Positions 11,478 to 22,448 of a DNA stretch of 64,000 nt are shown here, piece by piece. The notes below the pieces were generated by a model, which worked only from the letters and a program-made list of their open reading frames with translations, was not told the origin of the DNA and searched no databases. How positions within the stretch are numbered: position 1 is the first letter of the stretch; the number at the start of each line of letters is the position of its first letter. Origin of the DNA: Wurfbainia villosa (taxonomy: Eukaryota; Streptophyta; Magnoliopsida; Zingiberales; Zingiberaceae); contig CM045993.1 of the NCBI GenBank assembly GCA_025175895.1, forward strand, positions 59,276,621 through 59,340,620, in the 5' to 3' direction. Position numbers and translations under genes: made by a program.

Positions 11478-12057
11478 CCATTGATCCTACACGCAAGGTA
11501 GTTGGATCGGATATTGGATTAAAGATTGGTTGAAAATTATTAACCTAAATCATCTCACCCATGTCTACATGATCAAACACGTTAACCCTATATGTTCTTG
11601 TGAGATGACTTCCAATTTTACTTGATTTAAATTTAATGACTTAAACATTTGTCAACCTTGCGTTAGATTCGGATTTGACCTTAGGCTTATCAAGTCACCT
11701 TTTCAAGATCATGGCTTCCAGGTCGTGGCGAGGCACAGAGGCCTTCTTTGATCGGAAAAATGACCACTTCCTTAGACAAAGCCATTTTCAAGAAAATAGT
11801 AACTTGACTCACCTAAGACCACTTCTTGGTCTAACTAGTCTAGGATACGACGAGGTAGCTTCAGCTAGTTCCACTCGGTCAAGTGAACCGAACTAGATAA
11901 GCCTTATCTAGCTCGAATACACGAGACTCCATTTTCCTAGCGTACTATCATCTCGTCGTGACCTGGTACTCTGTTATCAAGTGTTGACGAGTTATAGTCC
12001 TATCTAACCATTCTAAAAAGAAAAATCCAACTAAATAAAAGCCTAAGCATGCAATTT
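11478..12057 (-). mobile_element. Decayed gag-protease junction of G
   Basis: No open frame. Similar sequence lies between gag and protease in J (52403-52838 continued at 62062-62350), so this belongs to the element body and is not a foreign insertion. Confidence 0.6.
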
Positions 12058-13695
12058 CTAAGTTAAAACATAAACAAGTTTCGTAGTAGCTCCCCCTGGA
12101 CCATTGAATCGATTCGGTCTCTCCACATAGTGGATTTGGTCCTTGGGAACCCAGTACTGGTTTGATCCTAAGTTTGAAATCAAGGTGGTCTTAGGGACCC
12201 ATGCTTGGACACATTTTTTGTGTCGACTTACAATCGACATATACGACTTATTGGTCGTGTTTGAGCTAAACACTAGCCCGGCCTTGTTGTACACGGCCCT
12301 TTGCGATCCAAGTAGGAGGTCAAGTCCTTTGGATCCCAAAGTAAACCTTTCCAACGTATTCCTAAGATCTTCGACTTGACTCTTCAAGAGTGAGTTCTCA
12401 ACTTCGAGTTTTTCAACCCGAGTTGAGTCCTTCTCTTGAACTCAACTAGTCGAAGAGGTTAGGGAGACCTCGTGTTTGAGGAGTTTAACTTCCTCAACCA
12501 AGGTCTCGACCTTGGACTCGGACTTAGCTAACTTTCTATTCAAAAACTTAATTGCACTATAAAGTGTAGTAATGAGAGACCGACTTACCTTGAGTGTATC
12601 TTTTGAACCGGATGTGTATCCGTGGCTTGTCTTGAATTGTGCTTCGCAGTCCGACTCGTCTTCGGTTTCCAATTCAAGTTTCTATTCCGACTCCGTCTCC
12701 GATTCTACCGGTTTAGCCATGAGGACTCGATCATCGTCTTCTTCCTCGAAAGCTTCTTCCCAAGTAGCATTGAGTGCCTTTTTGTGTTTTGGTGCCTTGC
12801 TCTTGAGTTTTGGGCATTCGGACTTGATATGTCCAAACCTGTTGCATTCATAACATCTAATATTTGAACTTTTAGGCTTACCTTCGTTGGGTCGAGTGAC
12901 GGTTCATTTTTGGCCCTTGACTATCCTCCGAACTAGGTTGACTAGTTCGGCCTCCATTTCCGAGTCGACCTCCGAATCCGACTCATCCTCTTCTTCCTTC
13001 GGGGGTGGCTTGCTAGCGGTTTTCTTCTTTGAACCTGCAAATAGTGTTATACCTTTCTCGGGTTCCGAGTTAGACTGCTCATGAAGTTAGAAATCAGAAA
13101 AAAGTTCATCTAGCCTAAGTTTAGAAAGATCCTTGGAGACCTTGTAGGCATCGACCATGGATGCCCACAAGGTAGTCCTCGGAAAGGAGTTTAGGACATA
13201 CCTTATAAGGTCGCAGTTTTCGACCTTTTGCCCGATTGCGTGTAGATTGTTGACTATGTCTTGGACGTGGGCGTGGAGTTGCATCACCGTTTCATGTTCT
13301 TGCATTTTTAGATTATATAATTTATTAAATAAAAGGTCACGCTTACATACCTTGGCTTCATCGGTCCCTTCGTGTAGCTCCACTAGCTTTATCCAAAGGT
13401 CCTTTGCATTGATGAAGGGGCCGACGTGATTTAACTCCTCCTTGGACAAGCCGCATTGGAGGATTTGTGTTGCCTTGGCGTCGGCTTTGACTTATCGTTT
13501 TGTCGCAATGGTCCATTGGTCATAACCCAAGGATTCACCCACTTCGTTAGTCGGAAGTGTGAAACCCATTTGGATTATGATCCACATCTCGATTTGGGTT
13601 TTGAGAAAGCATTCCATCCGACCTTTCCAGTAACGGAAATCATCTCCGTTGTAAAACGGAGGTCGGACGGTGCTAAAACCCTCGAGATGGGCCAT
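12058..13695 (-). pseudogene. Gag of element G
   Basis: Starts MAHLEGFSTVRPPFYNGDDF at 13695 and can be followed in one frame to about 12058, some 545 codons, with several in-frame stops (13492, 13087, about 12890, 12675, 12440). Domains in order are a copia capsid region (W-x-x-A-T-K-R, S-K-E-E-L-N), an acidic linker, one CCHC zinc knuckle (CYECNRFGHIKSEC near 12813-12854), a second acidic stretch, a heptad-rich coiled coil (LKHEVSLTSSTS region) and a tail with repeated Y-W-V-P-K. Most stops replace Gln codons by a single C-to-T change. J carries the same protein on the other strand. Confidence 0.82.
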
Positions 13696-14167
13696 TTGGA
13701 AGGGAAACCTTGCACAAAAAATACCAAAAAAAACACAAAAAAGGTTCCAAGACTTTGCCTTGGATTAGTAATGTAGGAAATGAAAAGAAACAAAAGGAAT
13801 AAATGAGAAATAACCAACTAAAATATAAGATGAGCACTTACAACCTTCGATGCCCCAGAAATGGTACTAAACGATGGTTTTTCGGGATGAATACAGCTTG
13901 TTACGAGGGTTTACCTTGGTAATAAGTGTAGATCTTTCTGAGAGCTTCGTTTTGGTAGGTAGACCGTTTCGTGGGTCAACTTGTACAAAAAGTTATGCCC
14001 GTTTTACCGTCGGCTACTCCAAAAGCTAATACTTGCAAAACAAAACCAAACGAAGAGTACCAAGACTTCGTCTTGGATTAATAGTGCGGGAAAAAAATTT
14101 AAACGAACGAAAAACAAATCTGTAAGAAAATGTTAGATTGGTGGTTTCACCAAATCTAAGCGCCCCC
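13696..14167 (-). mobile_element. 5' leader of G
   Basis: Non-coding stretch between primer site and gag start. A copy of the segment around 13730-13770 recurs near 14060, a short internal duplication not found in J, whose leader is only about 210 bp. Confidence 0.55.
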
Positions 14168-14180
14168 GGCTCTGATACCA
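14168..14180 (-). other. Primer binding site of G
   Basis: Minus-strand TGGTATCAGAGCC, two bases from the 5' LTR edge at 14183. Confidence 0.9.
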
Positions 14181-14182
14181 AT

Positions 14183-15246
14183 TGTTGGATCAAAGTGGAT
14201 CGCTAGAGGGGGGGTGAATAGCGATAAACCTTTTTTTTAATTCATTCGTTAAAACTCGAGTAGACAATTAATTGCAGCGGAAAGATAAACTATAAATAAA
14301 TGAGACAAATGTTTTTTTACTTGGTTCGTAGCCTTCGGCTACTACTCCAAGACCCTAGTGATCCTTGATCACGCACGAAGGGCAATTCACTAAAAACACT
14401 CCTCCTCGTTGGAGCTAGGAGTTTGACGATTACAAAAAAAACTTCGAAAGAAAAGATAGAGAGACAAACCCTCTCTTCTATTAATGTAAAGTGCAACGAT
14501 AGGAAACCTCGATTAATAAAAGGAATTACAATATTTAAAGAGACGACAAAATAAGAATATCAACAACTAAAAGAGTAAAAAGTAAACTAGGGTTGTTGAC
14601 AGCACTTCGTCGTAGAGTCGTTGGAAAATCGCAGAGTTGTGGAGGTTTGTGAGCACTTAGAGATGATGAAAAACCCTAGGAGAAGCCCTCCTTTTATAGC
14701 CTTTAAGCCCCTTATCGAATGGGTCTTCAACCAATAGGAATTGGGCATAAAACTCCTTGAAAAATGGTGATAAAGCTTGCTTGAACTGCCGGGCTGAATC
14801 GCCGACTGAACTGGCCGGTTGAACTGATGGCCAGGATTTTTTACTACAATAAAGAGTTAGCTCAAAATATAAGTGAATTCGACGGCCACTTGCCGTCCGA
14901 TCTTAACATAGACCTTCCATGGGAAGTCTTGGGTCGGATCGTCGCCTAAGGATGTCCCCGTACAAAGGACACGACCTCACTTCACTTTACTCACTCGAGC
15001 TTACCTCGATACTTACTATGTCAATTTTGCTTCCGGCCTTCCACTTGATTCCTTCGGCTCACTCCGAAGTCACTCGAGTGTCGCCCGACCACCACGGCTT
15101 CCTCCAGGTGTCGCTAGCCTTCAGCTCCAGCTATAACAATTTTCTGTACACTCGATTCAGCTCGTGAGATAACGACATGAGCTTAACTTTGTATCGTTTG
15201 TTATAATCAAAACTCAGGTTCGACTTAGGTGCCTACTGCACCAACA
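14183..15246 (-). mobile_element. 5' LTR of element G
   Basis: About 1064 bp, the partner of 6333-7454. The ends on the minus strand are TGTTGGTGCAGTAGG and GATCCAACA. Confidence 0.9.
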
Positions 15247-15251
15247 AAGAA
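15247..15251. repeat. Target-site duplication of G, right copy (AAGAA)
   Basis: Identical to 6328-6332. Confidence 0.9.
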
Positions 15252-15556
15252 GGGGAGAAATGCAAGGGGGTTAAGTTAGGCTTTTAACTTAGGAATGCAA
15301 GGGGGTTAAGTTAGGCTTTTAACTTAGGATACCTAAGTTAGGCTTTTAACTTAGGATACCTAAGTTAGGCTTTTAACTTAGGATACCCTAACCCTTTAAC
15401 TTATAATACCCTAATATACACAAAACCCCAATAATTTCAAATTTTGAAATTCTAGATTGGGAACACTTCGTGATGCTTTGGCATAAGAAGTGTCAAGTTT
15501 GGGTTTATGGGATAACCTAACTTAACGATATTATCAAACATCAAAAAGGGGGAGAT
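15252..15556 (+). mobile_element. 3' spacer of element A, right part, with hairpin array and PPT
   Basis: Continues the spacer broken at 6332. It contains four tandem units ending TTAACTTAGG (15271-15382). The two last are perfect 9-bp inverted repeats, CCTAAGTTA and TAACTTAGG, with a 6-nt loop. It ends in the purine tract AAAAAGGGGGAGAT (15543-15556) next to the LTR. Confidence 0.75.
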
Positions 15557-17118
15557 TGTTAGTGCAATCGACCCAAGTCATGATTGACCATACTCGAGTG
15601 GAACTCGAGTAGAGTTTTGGTGTTAGACAATAGTTTACAATGTGGTTTGACCATAGGAGAGGGAGACTATTGATAAAGTCCAAGTCGGTCATGATTGACC
15701 GGACACTTGGTGTGGAGAAGTCCAAGTTTGGTGACTTGGCAAGGAGAAGTCCAAGTATGGATACTTGGCAAGGGAAAATCCAAGTCGGTCAAGGGAGACC
15801 GAACACTTGGTGTTGGAAAGACCAACAAGGAGTTGGTGAGGGAAGTCCCGGCAGATTTGGGAGACCGTGCTTGGCAGTGAAGTCCCGGACGATGAGTCTT
15901 GACAGTGAAGTCCCGGAGGTGTGGTCTCTTGGCAGTGAAGTCCCGGACAAGGAGTCTTGGCAAGGGAAGACCCGGCTGATCAGGGAGATCAAGCTTGGCA
16001 AAAGGGAAGTCCCGGAGGCGAGGTCTCTTGGCAAAGGTAGAGCCGAGAGTATGATGATAGCCGATGGAAGCACTTGAAGGCAAGCGCAAGGATGAAGAGT
16101 TGCGGACTCGAGGGATCTGGGAGGCGTGAGGCTGATGGAAGTGGGTTGAAGGCTTAGGTCTAGGCTTAGGGTGAGTATCAAGTATGAAGGGATCATACTT
16201 GGGGTGTTAAACCTTAGTATAGAGGTATAATAGTCGAGTGTCAGGCCGTATCAGTCGACTAGGCTTCGTTTGTAGACAAACAGAAGCAAGCTGAGCTCAA
16301 CTAGTGCCTCGACTGGAGTATCAGTCGAGGCGGTGACTCGACTGCCAAACCGTCTGGAAGGAGGCTCAGAGGCGAGGCGCGCTCGACCAGCACCTCGACT
16401 GGTGTCCAATCGAGGCGGCGCCTTGACTGGAGTATGCAACTGGTGCTTTGACTGCTTTCAACACAGGTATGAAGATGGCGGCACAGAGGCAAGGTGGCTT
16501 GACTGGTGCCTCGACAGCGGTCGCAGTCGAGGCGCCGCCTCGACTGGTTTCTGACCATTGGAGCTCGGGAGGATTCGACGTAGGTTTATAAGAAGGGGCT
16601 TTAGGGCTTCTTCAAGCAGTGATTAATCAACTATTCTTTTGACGGTTTTGAGGGGCGATTTGAAGGGAGTGATGCTGCATTTCAGGGCCTTCAAAGTCAT
16701 CCCAAAGCAACCAACAATCAAGGATTCAAAAGCCCTAATCTTTAAAGAGTTTTTATTTGCTTTCTCTATTTTCTTTTGTATTTTTTGTAGTTGCTTGTGG
16801 TATCTCATTATTATTATTTGTAAGAGCCTTGTGAGAGGTTCCTCCACCTCCGATGTGTTCACCAAGAAGGAGAAGAGATATAGTGGTGGTGTGCTTCACT
16901 AGAGTCCGCTAGAGCTTGCCCGTGGAGTAGGAACTAGGGTTCCGAACCATGTAAAATCCTCGCGTTGTGTTTGTTGTGTGTTTTTGTATTTGTATTTGTG
17001 TTTCTGCTGCATACTAACAATTGTCGACAAGCATGACGATCGAAATCCATCAAGTGAACGAAATCGACACGAAAGGCTATTCATCCCCCCCCCTCTAGCG
17101 ACGCCAACGGTCCTAACA
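15557..17118 (+). mobile_element. 3' LTR of element A
   Basis: 1562 bp from TGTTAGTGCAATCGAC to GGTCCTAACA. Its U3 has hairpin units in which some arms are CCAAG/CTTGG and others CCCGG (15700-16030). It has GTCGAGGCG-type palindromes at 16250-16550 and a TTTATAAG TATA box at 16585-16592. It abuts the remnant of B's 3' LTR at 17119, so A was inserted there. Confidence 0.88.
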
Positions 17119-17204
17119 CAACGCACATATCAAAACAATAACAACCTAACTTAAACCCTTTGCCACACACATCAAAACCATATCACGGTTTGATTGCCCT
17201 AACA
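17119..17204 (-). mobile_element. Remnant of B 3' LTR (86 bp)
   Basis: Aligns with the right end of B's 5' LTR (about 25371-25456) and ends (minus-strand start) TGTTAGGGCAATC. The rest of this LTR lies beyond A and F, outside the window. Confidence 0.8.
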
Positions 17205-17286
17205 ATCTCCCCCTTTTTGATGTGTGGCAATCCGTTTAAGTTAGGTAAAACAAATAACAATAAACATAAGCAAGGAAGCATGTAAG
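17205..17286 (-). mobile_element. B polypurine tract and spacer start
   Basis: The minus strand reads ATCAAAAAGGGGGAGATT next to the LTR. The spacer follows and is interrupted at 17287 by a solo LTR. Confidence 0.75.
17282..17286. repeat. TSD of solo LTR, left copy (GTAAG)
   Basis: Matches 19103-19107 exactly. Confidence 0.88.
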
Positions 17287-19102
17287 TGTTGGACTAACCG
17301 AGCCACAAAAACCGCTTTTTGCGTTGCAGAAACCTCGAAAGCCCGGCCATGGATCCGTGCGAAGATATATAAAATAAATTCATGTACGTGTTATAGAAAC
17401 CTAGATCTACCTTAGATCTACATGATGAGAGCATTACCCTCGTAGCGACGCCCTTCGCTTATCCCGCTTGTCCAAACGCTTTGTCGGATCTCGAAGAGTG
17501 TCAAGTGTACACTCCTCTATAAGTATCCACATAGACAAATGGTGGAGAAGACACCTTAGAGTGTGCTAGTACCCTTTAGGAATCTCGGCAAGAAGAGGAT
17601 GAGGGAGAGAGCTTGAGAGGAGCAACCAAGGAAGAAGATGATGTTAATTCCAATAACTTCACACACTAATGCAAAGTGGTCGGCCACTTCTATTTGGAGG
17701 GTTACATGCATGCATGTAACTCCAAAAGCCATTGTCTCTTGGTCTCCCTCATGAAATAGCACCCCATGATAAGTCCATGATGATGTGGAACATCATCATT
17801 GGCCGGCCCCCATGCCAAGTCACCATGACATGGCAATTGGTCAAGTCAAAATTGACCATTCATCTTCCCTCTCAAGTCAAGTCAAACTTAACCTATTATC
17901 TCCCATGGTTGATCAAATCTAACCACTTGATTCAAGTCAATTTGATTTAATGAATCTCTATTCATTAATTTAAATTGACTCAGTGAATCAAATCTAAATT
18001 AGACTCATTCAACACTTGAATCAAATTGAGTCTAACTCAATTAGTCTAATTTGGATTGCTCTTAATCCAATTTGGTTTATCCCATGAACCTAATCCTCAT
18101 GGTTCATCATATGAACCTAATCTCCATCTAATTACCCTTTGTGTGTGACCCTATAGGTTCTTGTAACGTTGGCAATGCTCCTAAACCAATTTAGGTACAT
18201 AAGCAATGAGCGGTATCTAGCAACACATCATTGCTACCCAAGTTACAAGAATGTTGAGATCCAACATGACCTTTGTGACTACTAATTGTGACTCTCACAA
18301 TATGTGACAATGTCCCTATATCCTTGACATCTAGATTGACCAACTGAGGCATAGACCGTGTCATCCTCGGTACAATCTATATCTTGAAACCCAAGTAGAC
18401 TCACTCTAATCAAATGAGCTCAATATCTTATATTGACTCATTTGGGCATGGCCATGCACTTCGTGGTCTCACTCTATCAAGAATAACGATGTCACGCCCG
18501 TTATATAGGAGGGATAGATCTCATCTACATCACTCACATCCCTCCACATAATTTGTTACATACCCAGTAATCACCTTTATAGTCCACCCATTTACAAGTA
18601 ACGTTTGACGAAGCCAAAGTATGCAACTCCTTATGTAGGGAACCATGGTGACTTCAGGTCCAAGGACTAATAGTCATACTAATAGTCACATGAGAAAGTA
18701 TATGACACTCATATAACAATCCATGATACTTTCTCATGGCGGGTCATTCAATATACATTCTCCAATGCATACCCATGTGTCAACTTGATATCTCATATCT
18801 ATGACTTGTGAGTTCAAGTCATCGAGTTGACCTACATGCTAGTCTCTACGCATTAACATTGTCCCTGAATGTTAATACTTGACTAGGAATGATTAAGAGT
18901 AGTGTTCTCTATATCATCTCATTATCAATTCAACCAATCGATTGATATAGATAAGAACCTTCTACTCAAGGATGTTATTATACTTAGTTATTTGGCACCA
19001 ATACAAGTAAATATAATAACCATGCCTTTATAAATAGGAATATGATACAATAAAGTCCATACAACAATCATCACATGATTGGCTCTAGGGCTTTCACTAA
19101 TA
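17287..19102 (-). mobile_element. Solo LTR of the Angela/BARE-like family C
   Basis: 1816 bp. On the minus strand it starts TATTAGTGAAAGCCC (TG decayed to TA) and ends GGTTAGTCCAACA. It aligns along its whole length with both LTRs of C (30023-31852, 37696-39514). No internal sequence is present, and perfect GTAAG duplications flank it, so it is a product of LTR-LTR recombination. Confidence 0.92.
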
Positions 19103-19703
19103 GTAAGTAAAAACATGAGTATAACAACTCTCCCTTAAACATGCAACTCCCCCTTAAGACATACTAAATTTTCCCCTTAGCATGATTAACTTAAACTTAT
19201 TAATTCTCCCCCTTTGACACCATCAAAAACATTATCCAAATGTTATAATCCAAGGCATCAAGTCTAGGGAACAAAAATCACCAAAAACTGAACAAAAATC
19301 AATTAAAACACCTTACTGTGCTCGTGCATAGTACATCAGTCGACTAGCACTCAGTTTCAGCCATTTCTGATTTTCGGACCGAAATTCAAAAATGCACCAG
19401 AAATTCCAAAAAATTTGAAAAATTGTAAAATTTTGAAAACACATTTCTTTTAAAGTCCTTTATCAGTAAAAAAAATGAGTTTTTATGAAAATTACTTATA
19501 TTTTCAATGATTTGCCAAAAATCCAAAAGTTTCAAAAACAACTAGTATTTGATCAAGTTTGTATCAATTTTAACACCTAGTTTTGCTTTAGATTGTTTCA
19601 AAACATGAAAACACATATTTTAAAGTAAGGAATGATTTTGAAAACATATGAAATATCCAACCATGATCTTTGGGCAATATGTCTATGAATTAAACATATG
19701 TTT
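19103..19703 (-). mobile_element. B 3' spacer, middle part
   Basis: Non-coding. Minus-strand purine tracts lie at about 19127-19165 and 19205-19215. An AGTCGACT palindrome lies near 19337. The order matches the spacer of A read on the other strand. Confidence 0.7.
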
Positions 19704-20636
19704 TGTAGGGATGTATACTGAAAAGTTTATCTTTTGTATGAACATCTTTATTTTTGAAATAAGAATCACATGATCATTGTTTGCATTTTTATGGTTATGC
19801 AATATTGTCTAATACATTACATTGTAGATAACATGGTGTGTGGTATCATACGGGAGATCATGTTATCGTCTCCTTGTAAAGTATAAGTAAAGGCTCACAA
19901 CCAAAATGGCTTTGGACAAACCATCAGAATGGTTGTAGTGTGATTTGGTATTGGTTTGTCTTGACCATAGAATCACACTAGTGTACTTTGTGTGTATTGA
20001 GCAGGACCGACTTAGAGGTGATTCGATTTATTGCTGACTACATAATCGAATCGGACCGCATATATTATTTAGTACATGCTCTTAATCCCGATATAATAAC
20101 GGGCACATATACTTAGTATTCATCTCTTTGATTTACCAATGGGCGAGATATTTAGATTAAATCGATAGGCTCGATAAGTTGGGAGATGTTATTATTTATA
20201 TGGTGTGTCGTTGATTATAGGAGGAAATCATGTCCTATATATTAGGATGATGATGTCCCCTTGAGGAGCTCATAAGGTTCATCATGTAAACCCTGCAGGT
20301 GGACTTGGTCCGACATGATGAAAAGGTTGAGTGGTACTACTCATGGAGTTAGATGTTGATTAATTAATGGTCAGTAAATAAATTAATCGACGGACATTCG
20401 AGATCTTAAACACGGGGAGAAAATGTACAAATAATATATGGAACCCATATTAACTTATGGGGGTTGGTGAGGTAGATCAATGATAATCCTCTAGTGGAAT
20501 GGATAATCATTAGTGGATCGGACTTTATGTGGGCTTGAACCATGGGTGGCCAAGATCCAACTCCTCCTCATGGTCCCTATTGTAGCCTATTAACACCTCA
20601 TGAAGCTTAGATCCAATGGATAGAAACAAAACTCTA

Positions 20637-20742
20637 GATCCAAAGGTAGAGATTAAATCTCTAAGATCCGATGGTTGAGATTAAATCTCTAGATCCGATG
20701 GTTGAGATTAAATCCCTAGAACCAATGGTGGAGATTAAACCA
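20637..20742. repeat. Tandem repeat in LTR H upstream of the TATA box
   Basis: Three to four copies of about 31 bp built on GATCCGATGGTTGAGATTAA and variants, ending just before the TATA box at 20760. Confidence 0.75.
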
Positions 20743-20759
20743 AGGCTTATCTCTAACTC

Positions 20760-20767
20760 TATAAAAG
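20760..20767 (+). promoter_or_regulatory. TATA box of LTR H
   Basis: TATAAAAG, directly after the tandem repeat. Confidence 0.6.
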
Positions 20768-21997
20768 GGTGGACTAGGGGTGGGCGGCAAGATAATGGAG
20801 AGGAAAGGGGGCTAGGGTTTTGGGCGGCAAGAGCAAGGGAGGTTAGGGTTTTGGGTGGCCACAATTAAGGAAAGTTTTTTCTTCTTCCTTTGGTGGCCAA
20901 AACCCTTCCTCCTTCTTCTCTCCTTGGTTTGGCCGGCACCCAAGCTTCTCCCTTTCATCTATGGCTTAGGATGGATGGCATTAGGGTTGCTTCCCATGGG
21001 TGGCAACCAATTCTAGTTGGGATAGGAATAGGAGTAGGTGGCTAGGGTTAGGGTTTGGGTGTTGGTCATGGGCGGCAACAAGGGGAGGAAGCTTCTCCTT
21101 CCTCTTCCTAAGGTTGGACGGCCCCTCTTCCTTCTTCCCTCTACCTTGGCCAAAGCTCAATCTATTCTTCTCCCCTTCATCCTTGGTCGGAAATTAGGAG
21201 AGCTTAGTTTAGGGTTTGGGCGGCAACAAGAAGGAGTGTTTTCCTTTCTCTTCTCCAAGTGTTGGCTGGCGCCCATGCCCTTGTTGTTTCTCCTTTGGTT
21301 GGTTTCCATACTCCATGTTCTCTTCCTTGGCCGGCGGCAACATCGAGTTTATTGACTTGGTGGCCGGTTCTAGATAGGAAGATGAGTTTTGTTTTAGGAT
21401 CTTCCTTTGTTCGGAGTGAACAAGTAAAGGAAGATTGGTGATCTAGGAGGCTTCAACTTTTGGTAGATCGTCGCCCACACGACGTCCGAAAGGAGGAAGG
21501 ACATACAATAGAAGATCAAGAGGTATAACAAGAGGTATAATCTTGTTTATTTTGATTAGTGCTCTTTTGTATTATGTTTATAATTGCTTTTCAATTATAT
21601 GCATGTTTTGTGTGGATGGTTACTTGCTTGTATTTGTTTTTCCAATTATGAGCATGTTAAATCTGTATATGGCTAAATAATACTTGGATCCCGAGCATAA
21701 ACACAAAAACTGGCGATCTGGACATCGTCTATTCTGCGGCTACTCGTAGAATAGAGGATGGTCGCTTGAACAACGAGTTTGTTCAAGTGACCTCTTTAAA
21801 TGAATAGCACGACGATGACTTAGTTGTTTGGGCAATCCCTTTTGTCTATGATTAAATTTTTTTTAATCCGGGGACATCGAATGGATCGCCATGATCAAGC
21901 AACCGAGGTGAAGTGGGAAGTGAAGTTTCCCCTCACGGACTCGATAAGCAAAACCCTTCAATTTGTATCAGAGCTTCCGGGCAAAACCTTCATGTTT

Positions 21998-22448
21998 TCC
22001 CCATGAATGGTCTATTATTACTTATATTGATACACTTAATGACCATCTAAATGCCATAGGCATTAGTGGACCATTAGTATCACCCTATCATCTCACTCAT
22101 GCTAAGTTTTCAATCAAGGTTATCCTTATGGTGAGTGTGAGATGTTCCTAAAGGTATTTATATACTTAACCTTCAAATTCATGCATTTCTACCCATGGTT
22201 AAGTATCACACTAACATACCACATGATCATAAAGACATATATGCATGAATTTCACATTATGATCATGAAACAAGTGTATCAATCATGCATTAGGTATAAA
22301 ATTATGATAATAAGTCAAGTATCACCCAACACTATTTCAAAAATTAAGTCCCGATCATCCTAAGTCAACCAAATAATATGATATTAGTAAAATCCTTATG
22401 GTTGACTATCCTAGGGTTTTCCTAACCCTTAAGGATGGATTTAGGAAC
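21998..22448 (-). mobile_element. B 3' spacer next to gag
   Basis: Non-coding. Joined across H to 19698, it matches A's spacer near 5500-5600 read on the other strand, which supports the H boundaries. Confidence 0.7.

Larger units (their letters stand above)
6333..15246 (-). mobile_element. Element G: near-complete Sirevirus-type Ty1/copia retrotransposon
   Basis: 8.9 kb, inserted in A's spacer. On the minus strand the order is 5' LTR, tRNA-Met primer site, gag, protease, integrase, reverse transcriptase, RNase H, purine-rich spacer, 3' LTR. Domain order integrase before reverse transcriptase defines Ty1/copia. Long LTRs starting TGTTGG, a large gag and several purine tracts before the 3' LTR suggest the SIRE/Maximus lineage. 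No envelope-like ORF is present. Multiple stops and a frameshift make it non-functional. Confidence 0.88.
19704..21992 (+). mobile_element. Element H: LTR with primer-site stub and last bases of second LTR
   Basis: TG start, CA end and perfect TGTTT duplications (19699-19703, 21993-21997) define a 2289-bp insertion. A TATA box (TATAAAAG at 20760) and an LTR-like body occupy 19704-21959, ending GCAAAACCCTTCA. A degenerate primer site (TTGTATCAGAGC, 21963-21974) follows, then GCAAAACCTTCA (21981-21992), a near copy of the LTR terminus. The simplest reading is 5' LTR, primer site and the last 12 bp of the 3' LTR, with everything else deleted. Lineage unknown; the primer site suggests copia. Confidence 0.75.

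Noticed and set aside
20661..21441. Several 60-105-codon frames in H
   Set aside because: Result of the 31-bp tandem repeat and GC-richer LTR sequence; no domain and flanked by TSDs as non-coding LTR.
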